Assembly: GCA_026129765.1 (NCBI GenBank)
Contig: JAHCHP010000005.1
Coordinates: 1-64,000 of the forward strand
Reading direction: 5' to 3'
Source of the DNA: Fimbriimonadia bacterium
Lineage (GTDB): Bacteria > Armatimonadota > Fimbriimonadia > Fimbriimonadales > GBS-DC
Length of the DNA: 64,000 nucleotides
Position 1 is the stretch's first letter, and each line of letters opens with the position of its first letter. Shown here piece after piece: positions 17,215-25,544 of the stretch. Below the pieces are notes generated by a model. The model ran no database searches. It was given only the letters and a program-made list of their open reading frames with translations, and had not been told where the DNA came from. The position numbers and the translations under genes were made by a program.

Positions 17215-20200
17215 ATGCGACAGTCTAAACTGCTTGTAAGTTTTGCTTTCATCGTTATGCTCTTGGCATGGTTGCTGCCCTTGAATGCGCAGCAGCGGAT
17301 AGCGCACTCCTTTGATTTTACGCTGACCTCGCGCAATCAAAGTGTTTGGGCTCCAGGCGAGGGACGAATCGATTACACCTATTTCTTAGGCACGAATTTT
17401 AACAGTTCCGACTCCTATAATGGCTACTTCAACTTCTTTGGCGAAACGGGAGTCGCGGGCAACGCCAGCATTTCAGGTCAGACCGGATTGCGCTTCAGCG
17501 CGTATGCCGACGGTGGTTCGGTCGACATCGTCTTTCCTGTCACTTTGGAAATTCAGGTGCCGGAGCGCGACGCGTTAGTTCCCGGCGGTCCTGTGGTGAT
17601 CACCTCTACTTTGAAACGCAACGGCGCGGCGACGATGAACACGCGGTCTCCCGATGCGAACGTGATTTTGGAAGCGATTTTGAAGGCGCAGCCCTCCGTC
17701 ACAATGACTGGAAAACTGTCCGGCAGAACCCTGTTCAACGGTCAAGTGCTTTCCGAATCGCTGCGCAATCTCGATTTGAAGGTCCAGTTTTTCAACCTTA
17801 GAAACTACGTGCTGCCCGGCTCCAGCGATGTGAGTATCGACATTTTTCCCACTTATCCAAACCTGCTGAGAGCCGATCTGCATTTCCCAATAATCAACAT
17901 TCAAGCCACTAATAACAGTTCCAGCCCACTGATGTTGGATATGCGCGGTAAGGGCAACGACAAAGTGATTACCCTCACAGGCAATATCACCGCCGCTCTC
18001 ATCTATCTGCTTCAAACGGCGGTGGGTTCTCCACCGTTCAATTTCTTAGACCAATCGATTAGTTTCCCTCCCGGAAGTCCTGTCTATACCTTCAGTGCAG
18101 GCTATAGCATCGCCCGCGCAGAGGCGCGCGGCACGATTGGGTTCCAACAAGATGTGGAACTGTTGCCAAAACCCAAAATTCGCTTGGAGCGAACCGATGG
18201 AAGCCTGATTGTGGAAGGGCGCGTGGGCGATCCGCTTGCTTTCACGATGCCCACGAACGGCAGTCTGGAGATCCGCGCGAAGTTGATCTTTGACAACGAA
18301 TTTAAGAATAAATTGTCGATAACATTGGGCGGAGGTCTCTATTTCATTCCGTTAGAATTCTACGCGAGCGGCAACATCGGCACTTTCACCATCGGCGGTT
18401 TCAGCCTGATGCCGTTAGACCCGTACAAGTTGGAAGCAAGCATCCCATTCCAGCTCTTGGAGCGCAGCTTTACTCTGGGTGGTTTCAACCAACCCCTCAC
18501 CAGCAATGTGCCGGTGGAAGCCAACACCAGCACAACGCCCGCCGTCTTCTATAGCGTTAATTTTCCCGGCAACGCCTTCGCGCGGTTTGGCGATACCTCC
18601 GCGACCCTCCGAATCGAGGGACGCCCGCTTGGTTATCTCAATAGCAGCGCGCAGATTTTCGTGAACAATATCGCCATCCCCACTACCTATAACGCGGCGC
18701 AAAACCTGGTGACCGCCACTCTCAGCCGCCCCACTCACGACAGCATCCTCAACACATTGCGGACGGACGGTTTCCCGGTCTTTGTGCGAGTTCCCGGCAA
18801 ACCCGACTCCAATACGCTCAACTTCCCAGTTGGGTATAAACGCCCGCTCATCGATCAGGTCAGGAAGGGAGGGATACTGTTCAACACTTATGAAATAAAT
18901 TCGGTGAACGTCGACCTCACAATAGAAGTCTCTTCCCAGAACCGGACCTTCTCGAAGGATTTGACCGTAATCTACTGGAATGACAAACCTTTGACGACCT
19001 ATTATCCCTTCCCCGGGGCAGGTAACAACGATTTTGACGGGGGATATGTCACCGCCATTGTTCCACAAGACTTGCTCCAGACAGGGGGACATATCAGCCT
19101 CACAGCGCGAACTCCTTTGCCAGGAGGAGGGGAGTCACCTCCTTGGAACATCATTGTCACGTATCCTCCGCCTGGATTCGCGGAAAATGACCCGGTTCAA
19201 CCGACCAAAGGACACAGCATTGGCGATGCGGGGTTGACGCTGACGATTCAGGGAAATAAATTCATAAAAGGCGATTCGCCCACCACCTCGTCGGTCGTTC
19301 TGTTCCAGCCGAACGAAACCGGACCTTACCACGAACTACCCACCACCTTTGTGTCAACGACCAAGTTGCTGGCGGAAGTCCCTGCCAACCTGCTGGGGTC
19401 AGCGGGTAACGCGCGAGTGGATGTACGCAGCCCTTCGGTGTCGGGCTTCCAATACACAGGAAACACAAGAACCTTTGTCGTGTTGAATCCGGTCGCGTTC
19501 GTCAATCGCTGCGATCCGCCTTATCTCCCGCGGGGCAGCGCAACCTCCGTAATCAAAGTGTTGGGCAAAGGCTTCAAGCCTTTCATGCAGGTTTACTTCA
19601 ACAATGCGCCCCGCGCAACGACCTTCGTCTCAGCCAACGAACTGCGGTTTACGGTCAACGCCAATGAAATGACGACTGGTGTTGTGCGTCCTGTCCGGGT
19701 CGCCAGCCCCCAGCCTCCAGGCGAACCAATCCGTTTCTCAAATGAAGAACGGTTCACCGTCTACAATGACCGACCCACGATCTCCGGAATCAGTCCAGAA
19801 AGTCGTTTCGCCTTTGGCGGCGCTTTCCAACTGGATGTGTTTGGGAATACCTTTAGCGGCAACACTCGTATCTTCTGGAATGGTCAGGAACGCCCCACAA
19901 CGTTTATCAGCGTGAATCAGGTGCGGGCAATGATTCCCAACACCGATCTGCTTCATCCAGGACAAATCGAAATCACCACCCAGAATGTCCCCAGCGAGTT
20001 TTCTAATGCGGCTATTTTCGTTGTAACAGAAGCAAACACAATTTACGTGTCGACCACAGGCAACGATGCCGCGAATGGACTTTCATGGGCAACGGCTAAG
20101 CGCAACATTCAGACCGCAATCAACACCGCAACCGTTGGGCGGCAGGTTTGGGTGAAGGCAGGCGTTTATAATGAGCGTCTCTTAATGCGTCCCGGAATCC

Positions 20201-23200
20201 CGGTGTTTGGCGGCTTTGCGGGCAATGAGACCTCACGGTGGCAGCGCCATCTACCTTCCGCCAATACGGTCATAGACGCGCAGTTAGGAGGAATTGCGGT
20301 TAATTTCCTCGACGGCGCAGGCAGCGAGACCATTTTGGATGGATTCACCATTCGGAACGGAAGATCGGGGCAGGGCTCCGCGATTTATGGCGTCAATGGT
20401 TCGCCCACAGTCAGCAATAACGTGATCATTAACCAGCAAAATACCGGCACGGGCTCCACTCTCTTCTTCAATTCTGGTGCGCCTAAGATTCTGAACAACA
20501 CCATCGTCAAGAATAACAGCAATCGCGCCGCGGTTTACTTGGAATTTGCCAACGGCGCGCAAATCGTGAATAATACGATTGCCTATAACACCACGAACCA
20601 TGCCACCGAAGGCGGCGGCATCTTCGTGGGAGACAATTCCAACGTTCTTGTGGCAAACAACATCGTAGCGTTCAACAGCAGCAGCAATATCACCCGCAAG
20701 AACGTGGGATCAGCGCAAATGACCTTACGCAATAACTGTGTCACAGGCAGTCCGCAAAACTACCGGAACATTCAGGCAGGTCCCAAAGACATCGCGGACG
20801 ACCCGCAGTTTGTCGCGCCCAACGGAGACAACTACCACCTGAAAGCCACCTCGCCATGTTTCGACGCGGGACATAGCCCGGACGCGCTGATCATCCCGGT
20901 AGATACCGATGGTTTTGCCCGGATATTCGGCGCGGAAGTGGACATGGGCGCAGACGAAATCAACGAGTTATCACCGACCAATCTCCTGATGTTCCCGCAT
21001 ACCGGCTATATCGGACAAACCGTGACCTTGATCGCTGCCCTTACCCAACTCAACACCGGGAGCGCGCTGCCGAATCAGAGAGTCGATTTCTATGTCAACA
21101 ATCAACGGGTTGCGGAAGGACTCACCAATGCCAATGGCACAGCCATCGGCGCGACTTTCACCATTCCGCAGAGCTTAGGGGCAGGGAACCATGCGCTGGA
21201 GGCGAGATTCCCCGGCTTCCGCGCTTTGGCTCCCTCTGTCCGAGCAGGCAGTCTCAATGTGTTGCGCACAACGACGGTGACAACCGTCCAGAATGCGCAG
21301 GGCGTTGTGGGGCAGCCAGTCACTCTGTTCGCATCCTTAACGGGCTTTAACAACCAGCCATTGGCGAACAAGCCCATGGCCTTCAAGGTGAACGGCGCGC
21401 TTTTGGGAACGGTGAACACAAATGCCAGCGGAGTTGCCGAATGGACGGTCTCACTGCCAGCAGGCACTCCCCGCGGAAACCAAACCCTAACGGCGGAATA
21501 TGCAGGTGATACGAACTTCTTGCCTTCCAGCCAAAACGGCACGCTGGTCGTGGTCAACTCCGCTCCGACCGCGCAACTGGCGGGCGCAGCCCTGCGATTC
21601 AATGGCTCGAATAGCATCCAGAACGCGGGCTATGGCTTAATCGCGCCCACAACCGAAATCACGATTGAATTCTGGCAGAAAGTGGACGGACCGGCACAGC
21701 AATCGCCCCTCTCCATCGGAACCAGTAATACCAATCGTATCAGCACACATACGCCTTGGATAGATGGCGTGGTCTATTGGGACTTTGGCAACATTTTCAC
21801 GGGCGGGCGACTCAGCTATACGCCCCCGCAGAGTTTGTCTGGAACTTGGCAGCATTTTGCCTTTGTCGCCAGTCAAAGCGGCAACTTTATGCGCATCTAC
21901 CGCAACGGAATTCTGGAAGCGCAGAAAACAGGTCCGTTGCCCTATGTCCGTGGCAATGTGCCTTTGATTATCGGAGGTAACGGCTATGCGGGTGAATTAG
22001 ATGAGGTTCGAATCTGGAACACAGCGCGCACCCAAACCCAGGTTCAGCAGTTTATGAACTCGATTCTTCAAGGCAACGAAACGGGTCTGATGGGCTATTG
22101 GCGTCTGGACGAAGGCAGCGGCAATACCGCGAATGATAGTCGTGGAACACGGCATGCCACTTTCACCGGCTCTCCGCAGTGGACAGCCTCCGGCGCGCCC
22201 ATCCAACTCGTTCGAAAAAATGCGCCCGGCGAAATGATGGTGCCGTTCAATGGCTTTGACCCGAACACCGACCCGTTGACACGGACCATGGTGACTCCGC
22301 CCGCGCCCGGCATTATGACCAGTCTGCCGCCGGCGATCCCCATGTTCGTTCCCATTGGCTTGGACGATGATTTGGCATACAAAGTCAACGATGGACTATT
22401 GGATAGCAATAACGCCGTTGTTCAAATGCGAACGGAGCGTGAACCTGTTGCCGGACTCGCCGGCAATATGATCGCGCTGGGCGGCAACCAGGGCAGGGGA
22501 ACGGTGGCTCACAATGCCGTTCTCAACACCTACCCGCTCACCATAGAGTGTTGGTTCAAGACCACCTCGCTTCAGGAGTCGAGTATCGTGAACAAGTATG
22601 TTTCCGGTTCTCTCAACGGATACCAAATCTACCTCAACAATGGCAGATTGCGCGCTTGGTACTTCCGCAATGGCAGCAACTATATCTGGGATGGCGCGCT
22701 CGGAATCGATGGCGGTTTCGTTGCGGATGGCGAATGGCATCATGCCGCGTTTGTCGTGGATGCGCAAGGCGGCAAACTGTATGTGGATGGCGTGCTGCGA
22801 GCCTCCCGTAATTGGACCGGCGCGCCGGGCGCAACCAATACCACGACACCGCTCCATTTCGGAGTTTATCCAACGACGAACCCTGCAATCTACTTCCCGT
22901 TCCGAGGGGTGATTGATGAGGTTCGCCTCTGGACTCGCGCCCGCACTCGCGCAGAATTGGTTCGCGATTTGAGAGCGACCCTGCGCGGCGACGAGCCGGG
23001 ACTGTTGGGTTATTGGCGATTCGACGAGCAGTTCACGACAGGCGTCTTCGCGAATAACAGCGGATTGGGCGGGGGCGCGCTGGATGCGCAATTCACTGCG
23101 CCTTTTGCGCGAACCGGTTCCACTGCGCCCATTGAAGAGGTGCATGTGCAACGCGGGCAGGCGCGAGCCTTCCGAGCAGGCGCGTATGAGATGATGGGCG

Positions 23201-23535
23201 GATCGTTGGTCTATAGCCTGTTGAGCAATCCCACTCGCGGACAGTTGAGCGGCGCGTTCCCGAACTTAACTTATACGCCTAACTCGGGAGGCATAGATCA
23301 GTTCGATTACAACGCGCGCAGTGAGACCTTCCTATTCAGTCAACCGGCGACGGTCCGGATTCGCATCGTCACACTGGGCGATACCAATGGCGACGGCTGC
23401 GTGAATGATACCGATCTGCTGACCGTGCTGTTCGCCTTCGGAACCGATGACCTTGCCGCAGACTTAAACGCGGACGGCATCGTGAACGACAGCGATCTGT
23501 TAGAAGTGCTGTTTAACTTCGGGGTCGGCTGTTAA
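17215..23535 (+). CDS. Giant secreted multidomain protein (TIG, beta-helix, Ig-like, two LamG, dockerin-like tail)
   Basis: A 2106-residue surface or secreted protein. The signal peptide is about 1-25 (ends NAQQ). Beta-rich domains follow, then several IPT/TIG-like repeats to about 940 (PTISGISPESRFAFGG...). A right-handed beta-helix region spans about 942-1255, starting IYVSTTGNDAANGLSWATA with NNTIVKNNSNRAAVY-type coils. Two Ig-like bacterial repeats lie at about 1258-1440 (GYIGQTVTLIAALTQ; GVVGQPVTLFASLTG). Two LamG/concanavalin-like domains lie at about 1455-1655 and 1750-1945 (ITIEFWQKV; LTIECWFKT; repeated LDEVRIWNTARTQ / IDEVRLWTRARTR). The tail (about 2053-2106, GDTNGDGCVNDTDLL ... 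FNFGVGC) is dockerin-like. No enzyme signature was seen, so adhesion or polysaccharide binding is likely. Confidence 0.88.
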   Translation: MRQSKLLVSFAFIVMLLAWLLPLNAQQRIAHSFDFTLTSRNQSVWAPGEGRIDYTYFLGTNFNSSDSYNGYFNFFGETGVAGNASISGQTGLRFSAYADGGSVDIVFPVTLEIQVPERDALVPGGPVVITSTLKRNGAATMNTRSPDANVILEAILKAQPSVTMTGKLSGRTLFNGQVLSESLRNLDLKVQFFNLRNYVLPGSSDVSIDIFPTYPNLLRADLHFPIINIQATNNSSSPLMLDMRGKGNDKVITLTGNITAALIYLLQTAVGSPPFNFLDQSISFPPGSPVYTFSAGYSIARAEARGTIGFQQDVELLPKPKIRLERTDGSLIVEGRVGDPLAFTMPTNGSLEIRAKLIFDNEFKNKLSITLGGGLYFIPLEFYASGNIGTFTIGGFSLMPLDPYKLEASIPFQLLERSFTLGGFNQPLTSNVPVEANTSTTPAVFYSVNFPGNAFARFGDTSATLRIEGRPLGYLNSSAQIFVNNIAIPTTYNAAQNLVTATLSRPTHDSILNTLRTDGFPVFVRVPGKPDSNTLNFPVGYKRPLIDQVRKGGILFNTYEINSVNVDLTIEVSSQNRTFSKDLTVIYWNDKPLTTYYPFPGAGNNDFDGGYVTAIVPQDLLQTGGHISLTARTPLPGGGESPPWNIIVTYPPPGFAENDPVQPTKGHSIGDAGLTLTIQGNKFIKGDSPTTSSVVLFQPNETGPYHELPTTFVSTTKLLAEVPANLLGSAGNARVDVRSPSVSGFQYTGNTRTFVVLNPVAFVNRCDPPYLPRGSATSVIKVLGKGFKPFMQVYFNNAPRATTFVSANELRFTVNANEMTTGVVRPVRVASPQPPGEPIRFSNEERFTVYNDRPTISGISPESRFAFGGAFQLDVFGNTFSGNTRIFWNGQERPTTFISVNQVRAMIPNTDLLHPGQIEITTQNVPSEFSNAAIFVVTEANTIYVSTTGNDAANGLSWATAKRNIQTAINTATVGRQVWVKAGVYNERLLMRPGIPVFGGFAGNETSRWQRHLPSANTVIDAQLGGIAVNFLDGAGSETILDGFTIRNGRSGQGSAIYGVNGSPTVSNNVIINQQNTGTGSTLFFNSGAPKILNNTIVKNNSNRAAVYLEFANGAQIVNNTIAYNTTNHATEGGGIFVGDNSNVLVANNIVAFNSSSNITRKNVGSAQMTLRNNCVTGSPQNYRNIQAGPKDIADDPQFVAPNGDNYHLKATSPCFDAGHSPDALIIPVDTDGFARIFGAEVDMGADEINELSPTNLLMFPHTGYIGQTVTLIAALTQLNTGSALPNQRVDFYVNNQRVAEGLTNANGTAIGATFTIPQSLGAGNHALEARFPGFRALAPSVRAGSLNVLRTTTVTTVQNAQGVVGQPVTLFASLTGFNNQPLANKPMAFKVNGALLGTVNTNASGVAEWTVSLPAGTPRGNQTLTAEYAGDTNFLPSSQNGTLVVVNSAPTAQLAGAALRFNGSNSIQNAGYGLIAPTTEITIEFWQKVDGPAQQSPLSIGTSNTNRISTHTPWIDGVVYWDFGNIFTGGRLSYTPPQSLSGTWQHFAFVASQSGNFMRIYRNGILEAQKTGPLPYVRGNVPLIIGGNGYAGELDEVRIWNTARTQTQVQQFMNSILQGNETGLMGYWRLDEGSGNTANDSRGTRHATFTGSPQWTASGAPIQLVRKNAPGEMMVPFNGFDPNTDPLTRTMVTPPAPGIMTSLPPAIPMFVPIGLDDDLAYKVNDGLLDSNNAVVQMRTEREPVAGLAGNMIALGGNQGRGTVAHNAVLNTYPLTIECWFKTTSLQESSIVNKYVSGSLNGYQIYLNNGRLRAWYFRNGSNYIWDGALGIDGGFVADGEWHHAAFVVDAQGGKLYVDGVLRASRNWTGAPGATNTTTPLHFGVYPTTNPAIYFPFRGVIDEVRLWTRARTRAELVRDLRATLRGDEPGLLGYWRFDEQFTTGVFANNSGLGGGALDAQFTAPFARTGSTAPIEEVHVQRGQARAFRAGAYEMMGGSLVYSLLSNPTRGQLSGAFPNLTYTPNSGGIDQFDYNARSETFLFSQPATVRIRIVTLGDTNGDGCVNDTDLLTVLFAFGTDDLAADLNADGIVNDSDLLEVLFNFGVGC

Positions 23536-23562
23536 GGTTTCTTTCATAAAAGAGGGGAACCG

Positions 23563-23600
23563 GGGGTGGGCGCATCGGCGCGCCCACCCCTATTTTCTTT
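23563..23600 (+). terminator. Rho-independent terminator of the giant protein gene
   Basis: GGGGTGGGCG (23563-23572) pairs perfectly with CGCCCACCCC (23581-23590) around an 8-nt loop, followed by TATTTTCTTT. It lies 27 bp after the stop codon. Confidence 0.8.
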
Positions 23601-23603
23601 GCG

Positions 23604-23845
23604 CGACCCGTTTGGAGGGCGGAACTCCATCTCCGCCGTTGTTTGTAGGGGCAATCCCCCTGTGGTTGCCCAATTATTGGAATGTCATTCTGAGCGGAGC
23701 GAAGAATCTGTTTTTCAAAGGTGGGTTTCCCGCGTTCGTGGGAAGGACGACAGGTTCTGAGGCAATCCCCTTGCGGTTGCCCAATCATTGGATAAGACCG
23801 AGCGCAGCCGAGGCATCTGCTGTTGGAAAACAAGAATGCAATCTT
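23604..23845. repeat. Mosaic of dispersed hairpin repeats
   Basis: From about 23610 to 23790 it is almost the same ordered module series as at 15671-15855, with long identical stretches (for example the GGGGCAATCCCCCTGTGGTTGCCC module). It ends with a GAGCGCAGCCGAGGCATCTGCTG fragment shared with 25290 and 58500. No gene was seen. Confidence 0.8.
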
Positions 23846-25060
23846 TCAGCAACCGGACCCGAAGTTGAATAACACTTCCAACAGATCGGTATCATCCACG
23901 ATACCATCCCCGTTCAGGTCTTCCAGTCCACCATTCGCCCCAAACGCGAACAGAACACTCAGCAGATCAGAATCATTCACGCAACCATCTCCGTCTACAT
24001 CGCCGGGGAGAGGGGAATAGGTATCCAGCAGAAAGGCTTCCTGACGGAATCGCGCCGCGTTATAACCATATCCGACAATATAACGCCCATCGGCGGAGAT
24101 CGCGCTGGCAACCGATAAGAAAGAGCCTGTAGTGAGCAGATTGGTATACTTCACGCTCAGGTTCTCTATCCCAGACTGTTCGGTCCACACAAAGGCGCGC
24201 GCGGTCCCATTGGACAGGCTGGCAGTGCCAACCACAACCGAGCCGTTGGCAGACACATCAAGCGCGTTGTTGACGGTGCCGCCCAAAGTGCCGAGGTCTT
24301 GCATCCCACTGCCTATTCGCCAGCGGAAAGCCCGGCTTTGGCTCGAAGCATTTTGTGCGGTCCCAACAACGACCTCACCGTTCGCAGAGACCCCGCGCGC
24401 GGTGGAACTGCTGCCCCCTAAGGTGCCTAAATCCTGCATGCCGCCGCCAACCGTCCACCGGAAAGCGCGGGTTGCGGAATTGGCGTTCAATGCCTCTCCC
24501 ACAATGACCTCTCCATCGGAGGAGGTGTCAAAGGCATCACTGTTCCCGCCGTTTGGCAGGGTCCCTAAATTTTGCATGCCCAGATGAGAAGTCCACCGGA
24601 AAGCGCGATAAACTGAGCTGGAAAGGTAAGACCATCCTACGATCACGGAGCCATCCAGCGAAACCGCGCGCGCGCCGCTAAACAAACCGCCCAGGGTGCC
24701 TATTTCCTGCATACCGTTCACCGCATCCCAACGGAACGCTTTTGGAAAACTTGCGCCATTGAACGCCATGCCCACTATGAGCGAACTGTCCCCGCTGACC
24801 CCGTGCGCTTCGCTGGTGTCTCCGCCCAGCGTGCCAAGTCCTGCCATCCCATTCGACAAACGCCACCTGAAGGCGACATGCGCGGGCGAATTCTGTGACC
24901 TGCCTACAATCACCGAACCGTCCAGAGAAACGGCTGATGCCTCGCTCCAAGACTGGTTGTTCAGTGTGCTGAGCCAAGTCAGACTTTGCGCAGAAAGGCT
25001 CTCGAAACAGAGCAATGAGAGGCTGATAAAAGCCAGTTTCGGGAATCTTAGCTTTTTCAT
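23846..25060 (-). CDS. Secreted HAF-repeat protein with dockerin-like tail
   Basis: A 404-residue protein. The signal peptide is about 1-24. About eight HAF-type repeats of roughly 40 residues follow (AFRW...GMQ(E/D)(I/L)GTLGG with S-A-DG-V-IVG between), at about residues 40-320. The tail at about 348-404 is dockerin-like: GDVDGDGCVNDSDLL ... GDGIVDDTDLLEVLFNFGSGC. HAF repeats are of unknown function and form beta-propeller-like folds. There is no SD; TATAAT on the minus strand at 25072-25067 lies only 6 nt before the ATG, suggesting a leaderless transcript. It is convergent with the giant protein gene. Confidence 0.85.
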   Translation of the reverse strand: MKKLRFPKLAFISLSLLCFESLSAQSLTWLSTLNNQSWSEASAVSLDGSVIVGRSQNSPAHVAFRWRLSNGMAGLGTLGGDTSEAHGVSGDSSLIVGMAFNGASFPKAFRWDAVNGMQEIGTLGGLFSGARAVSLDGSVIVGWSYLSSSVYRAFRWTSHLGMQNLGTLPNGGNSDAFDTSSDGEVIVGEALNANSATRAFRWTVGGGMQDLGTLGGSSSTARGVSANGEVVVGTAQNASSQSRAFRWRIGSGMQDLGTLGGTVNNALDVSANGSVVVGTASLSNGTARAFVWTEQSGIENLSVKYTNLLTTGSFLSVASAISADGRYIVGYGYNAARFRQEAFLLDTYSPLPGDVDGDGCVNDSDLLSVLFAFGANGGLEDLNGDGIVDDTDLLEVLFNFGSGC

Positions 25061-25544
25061 AATTCTATTATAACTCGAATCAAAGGACAGATAATTGGCG
25101 GTAGAAAAATCAGGTTTATTTGCAAGGAAGGGAATAAATACTGTTATTCTTGCGACCGCGGGAATTTAGACTTTTATTGGAGGGCGGAGCTCCATCTCCG
25201 CCGAAAAAGCAGACCCATTTGCTGCGCTCAGGGTGACCGCATAGGGTAGGGGCAATTCCCTCAAGGTGTTTCAAAACTCAAACAGCAGATGCCTCGGCTC
25301 CGCTCGGCATGACAATTATGCAGGCTCTGCCTCTGTGTCATTCTGAGCGGAGCGAAGAATCTGCTTTTCAAAGGTTGGTTTCCCGCGTTCTTGGGAAGGA
25401 CGACAGGTTTTGAGGCAATCCCCCTGCGGTTGCCCAATTATTGGAATGTCATGCCGAGCGGAGCCGAGGCACACGCTTCATACAAACTAAAATCCCCTCC
25501 GGTCCCCCCTGCAAGCAAAGAGAACCGGAGAAGCCTTAAAGGAC
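25061..25544. repeat. 484-bp spacer: promoter of the HAF gene plus a long repeat mosaic
   Basis: TATAAT for the upstream-reading HAF gene is at 25067-25072. From about 25175 to 25480 it is a mosaic: GGCGGAGCTCCATCTCCGCC, GAGGTATCT/GAGGCATCTGC-type fragments in both orientations, CATTCTGAGCGGAGCGAAGAATCTGC, the GGGAAGGACGACAGG hairpin and GGCAATCCCCCTGCGGTTGCC. No coding potential was recognised. Confidence 0.75.

Noticed and set aside
18415-19092. Long minus-strand open frames opposite the giant protein (also 22396-23151)
   Set aside because: Antisense shadows of a GC-rich gene with a clear signal peptide, domains, promoter and terminator on the plus strand.
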